Assembly (NCBI GenBank): GCA_039881145.1
Contig: JAYKKI010000137.1
Coordinates: forward strand, 1,042,501 to 1,106,500
Length of the DNA stretch: 64,000 nt
Source of the DNA: Druceiella hillmani
Taxonomy: Eukaryota > Arthropoda > Insecta > Lepidoptera > Hepialidae
Direction: 5' to 3'
Both the position numbers and the translations under genes were made by a program. Below, piece after piece: positions 1-12,769 of the stretch. Position 1 is the first letter of the stretch, and every line of letters starts with the position of its first letter. The notes beneath the pieces were generated by a model. That model worked only from the letters and a program-made list of their open reading frames with translations. It was not told the DNA's origin and did no database searches.

Positions 1-1395
1 TAAACTAACATCGTAGCTTTTCCGAATCAAAAGTTATACTAATTGCAAATCTCGATACCCAGCAAAATAACCTCAAAATTGCGGCGCTTCCCCCTCCACC
101 GCGCGCGATGCGTCACTGTACTCGCTTATCGTAATGAATTCCTTGATCCTTTAGCTATCCAGTGGTATAATTTATGATGTAGAGGATAGATTCGAAACTG
201 CAACGCCAAAACTCTACCCCCAATTTTGTTATCATTAGGTTTTTGGATTGCCCCGTATGGTAGCAAATTTAAAGACGTATTCACGTCAAAACTCAATATT
301 TACACAAACCAATGCAAGCATAACAAAATAATTTAAATTGTACTGTCATCTGTTTGAATTTTCTACATGTATTTAGAGTTACAAATACGTATTGAGTGAA
401 ATTCGTATATCTCAGAATTTTTTAAAATAATAAGCTAATAATCAATCAGGCAATAGGCAATCTTTGTATAAAATTTATATTTTCCGTACCTGGACTGAAG
501 AAATCTCTCGCACCAGTCGCATTCGTAAAGGAATTGTCAACGAAGACACAACATGCCTTCGCAGTTTTTGTGTGGCCATATTTCACTTGATGCACCTCAT
601 AATGAGAAATCATAAAATACCCGAAATATTAAGCAATAGAAATAAAGTTGTTATGGATCATTATTCAGCGTATAGCACCAAGCGTGAATAAAAATCTCAC
701 AGGACCCAAGCACAAAAGCGTCACGAAAAAAAGCAAAACGAACGCTTGCTGTCATTTAACAGTGTTACCAACAGTAAAATTCTCTTGCCCAATGCATTAT
801 AATTTTAGAATAATAAATTATTTAATATTTTTAGAATAATACATTATTTAATCATTTTCAATATTTTTAGAATAATAATAAAGATATATTTCTGAATTAC
901 TATGCCTTAAGAAATTTTCTACTGGCCTGCCATGTAATTACGTTTCTTTCCTCTATTAGAGAGCTTCATGTTATAAATGTGGTCTTTTGAAGATTCCGAG
1001 GGCTTATATAATGAAAGTTGGAACACGACTTTCGGCAGACATTCGTAATAGATCAACGGAAGCCACTCTGCAGCCACAAAGTGTGGCTGTTAAAATAGCG
1101 AGAAGCAAACATTTGTGACCTTTTTTGAGCCATTGGAGAGTCAATATATCAAGCTGTTAGGTAAAGTTGACTCCGACTAATTTGAAAAGCTTGTTGATTT
1201 TAAAATTCATTAGCAGGCGATTTACTTCAGACACATTCAATTGATATCTACACGTTCTTTAGGTCGCTTCGAACTTCGTGATAATTTTTTATATGTCAAC
1301 TATTTGCATCCGATGGAGTAATGTGATAATGTATATTAGAATGCGAATTTATTTCCAAAATCTTTCAATTACACACCTATAGTTTCTCCTACTTT
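1..1395. other. AT-rich non-coding stretch with one GC-rich island
   Basis: No supported gene. Bases about 81-125 form a short GC-rich island (GCGGCGCTTCC through CCGCGCGCGATGCG) that stands out from the AT-rich surroundings. The short open frames near 464-839 have no recognisable domain and look fortuitous. Confidence 0.5.
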
Positions 1396-1499
1396 ACAGT
1401 AAGAAAAATAATTTTCTTAGTACACAATAAGAAAAATAACTTTCCCAGTTCACAGAAAGAAAAATAATTTTCCTAGTTCGTTGTAAGAAAAATAATTTA
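1396..1499. repeat. Short tandem repeat, about 28-bp unit, four copies
   Basis: Four successive blocks share a core AAGAAAAATAAtTTTCcTAG and start near 1396, 1424, 1452 and 1481. The copies differ at several positions, so the array is old. No coding potential. Confidence 0.75.
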
Positions 1500-1900
1500 A
1501 GGATTGTATACTTTTACACCTTAAATTTATTTGTCCTTTTAAAGGACAAATACAATACAAGACAAATAATGAAAGATATATTTCTAGCTTAAATTACTAG
1601 CAAGAAAGAATGCAAATATTAATTAAAAAATTCAATAATTTGAAACTACCCTAATATTCCAAAATCGATTTTTAAAGCTATCCACAGAGCAGAACAATAA
1701 CATTATCAAAATTCGAAAAAAGTTCGATATTCATTTGAAAACCGGCCAAGTGTGAGTCTGGCTTGCGCATCGAGATACCCGTACCTCCTTCGAAATTAAT
1801 TTGTATAATATCCTCTGATACGAACTTTCTCGCGATAAATATATTTAATATAATTTTATATATCATCGTGAAAATTTCAAAACCTTTGACATCAATGGTC

Positions 1901-1903
<3 letters not shown>

Positions 1904-1972
<69 letters not shown>
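1904..1972. repeat. (TA)n microsatellite
   Basis: About 34 uninterrupted TA dinucleotides followed by a short TACACATACATATATAC transition. Any reading frame through it, with alternating Tyr and Ile, is an artefact. Confidence 0.97.
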
Positions 1973-1979
<7 letters not shown>

Positions 1980-2279
1980 CATATATACAAAAGAAAATTA
2001 TTATCGATTAACGTGATGTCACTAGTGATATTATCGGTTTTCTTATCACTAGCACCTTACTTTTAAAGTCGTACCACCCGTACAAGATGGCATTCAGATT
2101 ATTGTTTGTTTGAAGTATTGAGTTAATTTTTAAGGCAACGTAGTTTCTATAACAGCGGAGTGTTTGTGGTTCATAAAAAACCATTTCCGTCAATATTTTA
2201 GTGCAATTTCTTGCTCAATTCCGTAATTGGAGTTATTTCGTCCAACTAATTTAGAAATGTTATCGATATCTATTTTACA

Positions 2280-2930
2280 AGACAAACAGCCCATCACGTA
2301 CTGAAGGAAAAACGAAACACTTAAAAGATTACTCACAAGTCTATCTGTCCGTCTGTTATCGCCGATTCTTTCAGAAACTCTGTAAAATAGAAACTTGAAT
2401 TTTGTCTTAGTATGTCTTACATTTTATTAACCCACATACTTTGAACTGGTAAACTTTTTCAAAGATATCGATGTAAGAATTACAAAGAGGTAAATAAAAT
2501 ACACATTTATTTTTTCTTTTTCATATATTATATGGGATTTTATTTGAAAGGGCTTATTATGAGCAATACAATTTTTTTTGCCTAATTTTACTAATCAACC
2601 AAAAATCCTTAGTAAAATAGGATTGGTAAAGTTTGACTTGAAAATTGCAGGAAAACGATTTTTCTAAATCTTTTATTTTTTTTTATTTTATGTTTTTACG
2701 TCTTTTCGAGTACACAAATTGCTATACCAAATTTGCCAAACAAATATTGACCTACTAAGTTATACATACCTGAATTAATATATTTTATTACTACCGATGC
2801 CAAATTCAAGTTTCTACGTCAAACCGGTTTCTGAATAAAACGGCTGTAACCGATGGACATTCAGGCACGTAAAAGATCTAAATGAGTCCTTTTTTCCTTT
2901 TGTTCCACAAAACCCTAAATATACACAGTT
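2280..2930 (+). repeat. Degenerate lepidopteran-type interspersed repeat
   Basis: The segment contains the phrase CTATCTGTCCGTCTGTTATC, then TTCAAGTTTCTACGTCAAACCG, and ends near 2885-2922 with GAGTCCTTTTTTCCTTTTG followed by CCACAAAACCCTAAA. The same order (TTCAAG.. ACG.. GGTTTCTGAGAAA.. CAGACAGA.. AAGGGTTCC.. CCTTTTGAGG.. GGAACCCTAAA) is common in lepidopteran genomes and recurs here near 59165-59400 and 62490-62795. It is heavily mutated. Family name uncertain. Confidence 0.5.
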
Positions 2931-3120
2931 CCTTAAGATTAAAGTTAACTTAAAACTCTCTGAACGTGCTGCTAGATGTCGTTTCTACTGCTTTGCGTAA
3001 GTAAGCAACTTCTTCATGAAACTATCAATTATTTGAAATCGATTTATTTTAAATACATGATTTTAATTATAACAAAATATAAAGTCTGGTGATATACTAT
3101 AGAACTAAATTCAATTATTA

Positions 3121-3148
3121 AGCCGACAAAGTCGTGGATAACTTCTAG
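3121..3148 (+). repeat. Possible Helitron-like 3' terminus
   Basis: CGACAAAGTCGTGGATAAC precedes CTAG and then T. It resembles the common lepidopteran end CGAAGTCGCGG..ACAGCTAGT, with a CTRR end as in Helitrons. No 5' end was located. This is inference from pattern memory only. Confidence 0.3.
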
Positions 3149-3149
3149 T

Positions 3150-5378
<2,229 letters not shown>

Positions 5379-5792
5379 CCAAAGCCATGTCCCATGATCA
5401 AAAATGTGCTTAAACAGACTAAGATCAAATGTAAGCTCAAATAGATAAGTCAATTTCGCCGATAACTTATCCACTGACATATTTGGAAATTGCAAGAATA
5501 ATCGTGACATGATAATTTGCACTGTCTTTTTCTCTTATTCAAACATGTACTTAAAATAAATAAAAATCGAGAAGATGGTAGATTCGTTGATTGTATAAAC
5601 AGCTAGCAAGTAGCAAATATGAAATAAAACTCACTTGGGTATAGACACATATTTAGATGACGAAATAACAACAACCAATATTGTGTCGACACCCAAGGGA
5701 GATGTAGCTTAACTCAGAACTATTGTATGTTTTGAAGATAATTTATTTTATGACAGATTTGAAAAGTACGAGAACACATACATCATGTTATT

Positions 5793-5910
5793 TATTTTTT
5801 TAACCGACTCCCAACAGGGAAGATTTTCCCAATTCGAACCGTGTTTTTTTTTTTAATTTACATCCATAACGTTATAACCATACGTGTCTGACGATTTCAT
5901 GATTATGTTT
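5793..5910 (+). repeat. Lepidopteran AACCGACT-type interspersed repeat
   Basis: TTTTTTTAACCGACTCCCAA leads into CAGGGAAGATTTTCCCAATTCGAACCGTG and a T-rich run. It matches a repeat I know to be very frequent in moth and butterfly genomes (TTTTTAACCGACTTCCAAAA, then AGGAGGTT..CAATTCG, then poly-T). It is one of the clearer indications of host order. The 3' limit is vague. Confidence 0.6.
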
Positions 5911-7344
5911 GTTAATAAGAATATAGTTTCCTATAGTTCTCGTGTAAATATGATTAGGACTTGAAGATTTACTATGTCCAAATGTTGTTAGAAGAGTATA
6001 AAATGTGGTTAAATCTGTTTCATGATAAACGCACAAATATCTGAATTTCACCTTGATTCTGACCTATATGACCTATAGGTCTTTAATCAAAAATCAGCGT
6101 ATCTTATTTCACTAATAATCGAACGAATTTTAATCAATATAAATCTTTAAACTATTATTCGTGAACCTAATATATTAGGTCACTCGTTTTTCGTGAACCT
6201 CAAATATTAGCCATCACTTTTTCTAAAAATGTCTGGACTATTACAGAAACTCCTAAATTATTTTTAGTAGGGTATATAAAGAAATCAGTGTTCAACTCTC
6301 TTTTCAGTTTGTACCTGAGTTTCGAAGAGTAAAGAACAAACGAAGTTTTACAGTTGGAAATTTCACAGAAAGGACGTTGAGTGCTCTTTAATCAAACATT
6401 ACATTCGGAGCGGTAAGGAAGCCAAGCAATCTGAAATATAGGCACAATGATGGGCGAAGGTCTGCTCTCTTATGGTACAGTAAAACTTTGTTTTCAAAGA
6501 TTCAAAGAATAAAAATTTTCATCTCCCGATAATCATCAAAGACGACTTCCAACATTAAATTTAGAAAAATTGAAAAGCTTCATTTAAACATATTCCAAGT
6601 AAACTCGCCTTATCCCACGGAGTTACTGCTTTACTTTCACATTGCAATAGAAAAATCTTCCTGTTTTCGAAAAATGTAACAATATATTGTTCGGTGTTTG
6701 ATCAGTGATTAGATAAAACCTATGGACTGAGATGGCTAGTAATTTTGAATGCATAAATTTTGATTTTTAAAATAATAATACCAATTACTATTTAGTTTTC
6801 ACTCATTAACTTTGAACAAACAAACCACAAAATAATACAATAAATTATTTTTGTAGAGGACAATAAACTATTATATTGTTGCAATTTATTTGATTGTCAT
6901 AATAATGTGACCTCAGGTTAATTTTTAAATTTACGTAGATTTCCTTACTCTAATACATTGAATGCTGGTCATTAAATGAATATTACGTATTAAAACCTTA
7001 CAATATTTCATTTTTTTCATATTCTTCGAGGTGTTACCATTTTACTGAAAATAGTTAAAAGCAAATTTTTCGAGCAACTCATTTTCACAGAATTCACTTT
7101 ATGATATCTATAATATGCGTAATTCATTTTCGTACACTTTATATATTGATCCGTTAATTAAATTTCAGGTGATACAGGCATGGAGAGCAAAATTTAATAA
7201 AAAAGTGTCGAAATATTTATTTATTAGATATTCTGTTCTAGATTTCGTTTCAGCAAGAGATTTTAAAGTGATAAATAGGAATATGAATAAAAGGACTCAC
7301 TCGATTACTTGAGGAGCATTAGTTAAAGAGCTTTCAGTATATTT
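5911..7344. other. AT-rich non-coding stretch
   Basis: No gene, RNA or mobile-element signature was recognised. The small open frame at 7115-7312 has no domain, no good start context and the composition of its surroundings. Confidence 0.45.
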
Positions 7345-7388
7345 GGTTTTTGCTATAAAGTTTTAAATTTTGCTATAAAGTTTTAAAC
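7345..7388. repeat. Tandem duplication, 20-bp unit, two copies
   Basis: TTTTGCTATAAAGTTTTAAA occurs twice head to tail with almost no difference, so it is a recent replication-slippage event. Confidence 0.85.
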
Positions 7389-7700
7389 TTTGATTAATTT
7401 TGATATTTGAAATAGTTTCTAGGACATTGAAGTGAGCGAAATCTTAAAAATTAACTAGACTTAAAAGCATTATAACCGCAGTGTTGGGTGGGGAGCTGTG
7501 AGGGTAAGGATTAAGTAGTAAAAGGTCAAGCGAGCTCAGAATGCGCAAGCAGACTATTGCAGATGGACGTATTCCATGGCAGTTACATTTTTTATGCATA
7601 AATTATTTTACTTGGAAATATAGTATTTTTCTCATTAAAGGCTTGGTTAATTTTGATTTTATTTAGTTAATGTTTATTAAAGTGAAATATTATTGTATGA

Positions 7701-7840
7701 GTATATATGTGTGCTTGTACATGTGCCTGTGAGTATGAGTGTGTCTGTGAGTATGCGTATGTATGTGCGTGTGTGCGCGTGTGTGCACTTGTGTTCGCGT
7801 GTGTGCGCGTGTGTTTGCATGTTGGCGCGTGTGCGCGCTC
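7701..7840. repeat. Imperfect (TG)n/(CG)n purine-pyrimidine tract
   Basis: About 140 bp of GTGTGT, GCGTGTGTGCGCGTGTG and related words. Strict alternation with several GCGC steps is typical of DNA that can adopt the Z form. A similar CA/GC tract on the opposite strand lies at 59667-59771. Confidence 0.9.
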
Positions 7841-7849
7841 ATCAATCAG

Positions 7850-8689
7850 ATTTTAGGTATTTGGATTTTTGAAGCTGCATCTTTACATTACATTTTTGTC
7901 ATTCTTTCTGAATACAGGATAATATCACAGATAGCTATTTAAATTTTATAATGACAATATTTTATTTTTAATTTTAGTCATTAAATAAAGAAATTGTTAC
8001 TTACCTATAGCATTTGTAGGACAAATCTGGTGTGTATCTCAGTGTCTTGTAATTTTACATGCCCATTTTTATAGATAAGATAATCATATTTTTTGACTTT
8101 TCAATTTCTTAGAACAAAAAAAAATTACACTCGTACAATTCAAGGTTAGACATGCGCACATGGATACTTTAAAACATTCATTATTCTATTCTACACATAC
8201 GATTAAGTCAACGACACCTGGGTGTTAGTGTGATACCACAACACATTTTGACAGCATTTAAATCTTACGATATTAAGAAATACGGCAGTGATGTTGCCAA
8301 ACTGACGCAGTATTTATTTTTTCATCGTCATTAGCTTTTCCAGTGAAAGTATATTGTAAATTTCTTTGAAAATAAATGAATAGGGACGATTTTCAATCGG
8401 TTACAAATATTTTGCTCTCGTTACAAAAATCAGGTTTTTTTATACCGTAATTTCATATAAAGTATCAGTAGACTAATTTTGACAGTTCTTATTCTATTAA
8501 ATGACGTCAAATTTATAGTATGTGTTATCGGTTTTCTCAGTTTCGACCCCAGTTTGATCCCCCATTTTTGCGCACAAATACTCCAATTTTGCCATATATG
8601 CTTTATGGAAATCGCCATGGCGATGTTTTTTTAACTACGTACGTAATTATGAAATGACGTTCCATAAGACGTTCACAGGTTTTCAAAAT
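7850..8689. other. AT-rich non-coding stretch
   Basis: No supported feature. The minus-strand open frame at 8430-8618 shows no recognisable domain. Confidence 0.45.
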
Positions 8690-8830
8690 AAAATCAAAGT
8701 TCCATTCACAATCTTTACAGTCCCGCACGACAAAAGGAAAAATGGAACCCTTATAAAATCATTCGTGTGTTTGTCCGTCCGTCTCTCACAGCTGTTTTCC
8801 CGTATAAAAACTTAACGTAAACTTGACATT
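8690..8830 (-). repeat. Degenerate lepidopteran-type interspersed repeat (reverse copy)
   Basis: Read on the minus strand, TTATAAGGGTTCCATTTTTC is followed by CTTTTGTCGTGCGGGAC, a decayed version of the AAGGGTTCCxTTTTTCCTTTTGAGGTACGGAAC core seen clearly at 62750. On the minus strand GACGGACGGACAAACACACG precedes the core, as expected from the GACAGACAGACAGA block of the family. Confidence 0.45.
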
Positions 8831-9506
8831 TATAATGGTAATAAAGCGTTTTAATAAAATTAAAACGTAAACGTTTTAAATTATAAAATTATTTATATGG
8901 AAATTATTCTACCTAAAGCTTGTAACAAAATAAGACCAATTGTTCAAGACGTCACGTCTGAAATGTTCACAAAATACATTGATCAATATCATATTTGTTT
9001 AATATTAACGGGGACTTAAGATAAATACAGTAATTTGTATTCAACTGAAGCATGGAAACTTCAATGCCCAAGCCGGACTCGTGCTTGGCCAGTTATTAAT
9101 TTTTAACCCGTTTGCGACATGTTAAACTCAAAATTTGTGCCTCCTCCCTCTTATTTGTTTATTTCTCACTTTTCTACTCTCACATCAAGGTAATATATTT
9201 TTCTCTAAGTCAATGAATGGTACACTGAAAGTTTCACCTAAATTTTACTAATAGTTTTAAATTGACGCGAGGAGAAACAAACGCAAAAATAATAAAAATT
9301 CAAAAAATATTTCAATAAACAGACCAGGCAGAGAAAATTAAAAAAAACTTCCCTGATGAGCTTTTCACAATATACTACTTGTATCCACCGAACCATTTTT
9401 TTATGTCTTTATCCTGCAGACTTATAACCTCTACTATTTTATTACACTTAAAAGTTTAGCCAATATTTTAAGCTAAAATACATGCGCTATGTCAATATTT
9501 ATACTT

Positions 9507-9610
9507 TAGCTTAAAGCATACGTGTTATGTTGACAGTATTTGACATTTTTTTAATAGCTTAAAGCGTACGTAAAATACGTATGTTGACAGTATTTGACAT
9601 CTTTTTTAAT
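9507..9610. repeat. Tandem duplication of about 50 bp
   Basis: TAGCTTAAAGCATACGTGTT ... TATGTTGACAGTATTTGACAT and TAGCTTAAAGCGTACGTAAA ... TATGTTGACAGTATTTGACAT lie head to tail (9507-9554 and 9555-9610). The second copy has a few extra bases around ACGTAAAATACGT. A weaker relative precedes them near 9470. Confidence 0.8.
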
Positions 9611-11268
9611 TTCAAATATCATAATTCTAATGTACATACTGAAGAAGAGCGAAAAGTTTATTTGGACATTTTAAAAATTGATCTAGTTAACTAAACGTTT
9701 AGACAAGGACGGCAATATTGAATAGTGATATCATTTTCTGTAACGCTCATTTTATTCTACGAGAGCGAATGTGACAAGGAAACCTCTCCACTCTATCTCT
9801 ATTACTTATTAATCGAGATTTTTATTATATTTTACTAAACAAAGCGTATTCACGAATAGTCAACTCTCTCATTGTATAAATTAAATATCCAATATATAAT
9901 GCTTGGTATATATATTAACACAAAGTATATAGCGTTCACTTTGACCGTTTTTTTATTTCAATTTGCCTGCCCTACATTCCTTCATGGTCTAAAGTTTCTT
10001 AATGTATCTTTGTTGTCGTCACATTACCCCCTTAATAGAAATCTACACATTGTTGCTATATTTACTACTTCCTGTCTTGCAATATATTCAAGTAACGGGC
10101 GTTTTGTCCGGGCTACATCTTATCCATCGTGGTTTACGACCAGCGCCACCGCTAAAACTATTATTACATTGAATGGTCCATTTCCTTTGTTCGGACGCAT
10201 ATATTGCAAGTTGAATAAGTTCAGCAAATAGTAAACATTTGCGAGAATTTGATTGTATGAAGCTGTCCAAGGTCTAATGTATTGTATTTATTGTCTAAAT
10301 ATTGAGCAAACAATTTTAAAAACTCATTATTATTTCTTTTTAACCGGTGTTTTGATGGTCACATTAAAACGAAAAAGAATAATTACCAAGGAATATCGCG
10401 AAACTAACTGGATACTGGTTTTAAGTAAGGGATTCATGTTCAATGGAAATTAGACAATTAAGAGCTGTATAAAATTCTTGTTCCATTCAGAAGTGAAAAG
10501 CCTGTTATAGGCAGACATATGGATAGACGGAAGGCTTTACTGCTTAAATGCAACAATTAAATTTCATGTTTCTTAGAGGATGTTCCTTTAGAACAAAATA
10601 TAATTTAGGTTTTAATTTCAAACCGAGGCATTAGTCTATGAAAACCCTTTTTAAATCGGTTCTCTAGTTTTTGGGTGATGTTTTTACCAACTAACAAATA
10701 CACTGAGCGACAAAAATTAAATTTTTTTTTAATGTACAATATGAGAAATGACCGCTTTATAATTTTTTTTTGTAATAATGATTTTAAACATAGTTTTTAA
10801 AGCCAGCTTAAATAGTCACAATAAAAGTACTATTCAAATCAATTAAGTTATTTTTTCATAAGGCTTTAACATACATACACACAAAAATATAAAAAATATA
10901 AAAACAGAAAAAATGTAAAAACCTAGTTTTGGCTCCTTTTACATGTAAGACATACCTCAGATACAATTATTTTTTTAAAAATACACAATGTATTATTAAC
11001 TCAGAAGATATATGCACATATTTCTTTTACCTTTCTAATTGAAAAAGTGGATATAAAAAATGAAAAAGTGGATATTTAAAAATTGAGTCAGATTGTCTAA
11101 AATTTGTATGATTAAATTCGAAATTAGCAAGAACTCGATCGAAATTTTTTTTTCGTTTTAAAATGATGAATCTAATAAGGTTTAATTATTCCTGTTTGAA
11201 ATACATTTTGTAATTCTAAATATATCATAAAGTATTTTATTTTTATTTCTTCAGATTTAGAGATGATA
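9611..11268. other. Non-coding stretch with a GC-richer patch at 10060-10210
   Basis: No gene could be identified. The patch at 10088-10210 is open on both strands for some distance (minus strand includes the words SEQRKWT and GGAGRKPRW), so it may be a fragment of an old element that I cannot place. The rest is AT-rich filler. Confidence 0.4.
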
Positions 11269-11337
11269 AGCTGTGAAGGCTTTCAAGCCTTCACAGCTCT
11301 TTCAAGAGTTGAAAGCCATGAAGGCTATCAACTCTTT
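11269..11337. repeat. Two adjacent hairpins
   Basis: AGCTGTGAAGGCTT and AAGCCTTCACAGCT form a 14-bp perfect stem with a 2-nt loop (11269-11298). Immediately after it, AAGAGTTGAAAGCC and GGCTATCAACTCTT form a second stem with one mismatch (11304-11336). Both contain the word GAAGGCT, so the two may be related by duplication. Confidence 0.85.
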
Positions 11338-11339
11338 AA

Positions 11340-12410
11340 GATTAATTGGATTAGACTTAGAGGCTCACTTAAAAATAAATTGTTGAGTGATGATAATGTA
11401 AGACTTAAATCAGAATTCAATTAAATAGTTTTGAAACCGGAATCGGACGAAAACGCTCGTTTTAAACACTGTTGTGTGTCCCCTCTAGTCAACAGGTCGG
11501 TTAAACGCCACCTAAGTTAGAGTAAAGGGTCCCACACCCTTCATACGGTTTATCCAAAAAACGATTGTCACCTTGTGCTAAAAGGGCGTATAAGTGTGAA
11601 AATGTCAGGGACTAAGAACCTTTATTGTTAAGTTCGTTATTATACACGATATAGTTGTTTACTTATTAATCAGTTACGGAAAAAAGTTCTGAAAAGATAG
11701 CCCAAATACTCCACACAAGAAAATATCACTCTATTATTTAAAATATGTCGTACTGCCATTATCTTATCACAGCTGTTTGCACCTCATGATTTGGTCGCCT
11801 CGTCACGTTGTGTCTTATTTTTCTTTTCTCGTTTTCTTTTATTCCTTACCTTTATTTTGTATTTTCCGCCTTTCATTTCTTATTTTTTTATTTTCGTATG
11901 TTTTTCCTTTTAAGAGTTTGCTAGTCAAATACGTCTCGTGTTAGACATTATAATAGATTTTTTTATATATCAGTGTTTGTGTGTCCACCCGTCTGTCACA
12001 CTCTAACAGTTTCTACAGCTTTAACGCAGATAACAATTACTGAACAACTGAGTTTGATAACGCATTTAATATAAATTAATATGTAATATTAAAATATATT
12101 TTTCAAAACTTAAATTTTAAAAACTCTGAAGGCAAATCACGTAAGCATGTTCAACTTCCTTCTATCTCTACGGGAACCTGCGGGTACTACATAAGAATTT
12201 GTAAAATATACCTAGTTCAGTATTTTGCCAAAATTGTGCATCCCTAAATTACGGGTGGTTCGACACACTTGACTTTATTTAATTGCAAATGTTGTTTGCA
12301 ACATAATTTATACATTTATTGACAACATTACTAAGCTCAAGTTAAAATTAGTCGGATAATTGCTATAATTATCCATTGTGTATGGTTATGGTTAAGTAGT
12401 TATTAAGATA
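11340..12410. other. Non-coding stretch
   Basis: No gene seen. Bases about 11430-11600 are less AT-rich (CCCCTCTAGTCAACAGGTCGG, GGGTCCCACACCC), but no tRNA box, open frame or known repeat was recognised there. Confidence 0.4.
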
Positions 12411-12507
12411 TTGAATATATTTGGCGTTAATTTTATAGAAATTCATTATTCACAATTAAATGAAAATACGTCATGTAGTATTATTTCTACTTTCTTTAAG
12501 TTCATTA

Positions 12508-12548
12508 CCACGACCTAGGTTTCGTTGTATTACAACATCTTCAGATGA
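12508..12548 (-). ncRNA. Hammerhead-ribozyme-like motif, type I, left arm
   Basis: On the minus strand the core CUGAAGA (12544-12538, consensus CUGANGA) is followed by one U, a 5-bp stem GUUGU/ACAAC with loop AAU, then GAAA (12523-12520). A 3-bp stem III ACC/GGU with loop UA then ends in the cleavage triplet GUC (12514-12512). Stem I pairs GUGG (12511-12508) with UCAU (12548-12545), two of the four pairs being G-U wobbles. The predicted cut is between 12512 and 12511. The extra U before stem II departs from the textbook form but is the arrangement I recall in Penelope-type CTGAAGATG...GAAACGTC termini. Confidence 0.5.
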
Positions 12549-12576
12549 GCTATTAGAAAAGATCTTTGATAATAGT

Positions 12577-12617
12577 CCACCTGAAGATGTTATAATACAA
12601 GGAAACCTAGGTCGTGG
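12577..12617 (+). ncRNA. Hammerhead-ribozyme-like motif, right arm, stem II damaged
   Basis: CCAC (12577-12580), core CUGAAGA (12581-12587), GAAA (12602-12605), a 3-bp stem III ACC/GGU around loop UA, the triplet GUC (12611-12613) and then GUGG (12614-12617). Stem I is a perfect 4-bp CCAC/GUGG helix. Stem II, 12589-12601, has lost its closing G-C pair (G opposite G) and has an A-C mismatch, so this copy is probably weak or inactive. It is the inverted partner of the motif at 12508-12548. Confidence 0.5.
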
Positions 12618-12727
12618 TAAAGAACTTAAAGAAAGTAGAAATAATACTACATAGTTTAATTTAATTGTGATTTATTAAGATTTCATTGAAATATTTAAAA
12701 AAACTTCTTAAGAATTAAGGATACTGG

Positions 12728-12762
12728 AGACTGGATATGGATATCATACCCATATCCAGTCT
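12728..12762. repeat. Perfect 13-bp hairpin
   Basis: AGACTGGATATGG (12728-12740) and CCATATCCAGTCT (12750-12762) flank a 9-nt loop. It lies about 60 bp beyond the inverted-repeat element and is not part of the other copies. Confidence 0.85.
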
Positions 12763-12769
12763 GTTTATT

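Larger units (their letters stand above)
12411..12669. mobile_element. Inverted-repeat element, copy 1 (probable Penelope-like terminal repeat)
   Basis: A left flank TTGAATATATTTGGCGTTAA (12411-12430) leads into an arm of about 94 bases starting CACAATTAAATG (12451). After a 36-bp centre, an inverted arm ends CATAGTTTAATTTAATTGTG (12669). Each arm contains ACCACGACCTAGGTTTC or its complement. The same unit recurs at 35944, 48186 and 57961. The left flank is conserved between copies and the right one is not, so the element is asymmetric: inverted arms plus an extension at one end. Penelope-like retroelements are known for inverted terminal repeats, short end extensions and hammerhead motifs. 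No reverse transcriptase or GIY-YIG frame is present. The 64-residue frame across the arms is a by-product of the palindrome. Confidence 0.6.

Noticed and set aside
9872..10231. 119-codon open frame on the plus strand, the longest in the window
   Set aside because: Its first codon is not ATG, half of it is AT-rich low complexity, no domain is recognisable, and the GC-richer half is also open on the minus strand.
12460..12654. 64-residue ORF beginning MKIRHVVLFLL, resembling a signal peptide
   Set aside because: It is produced by reading straight through both arms of the inverted-repeat element; the other copies do not keep the frame.
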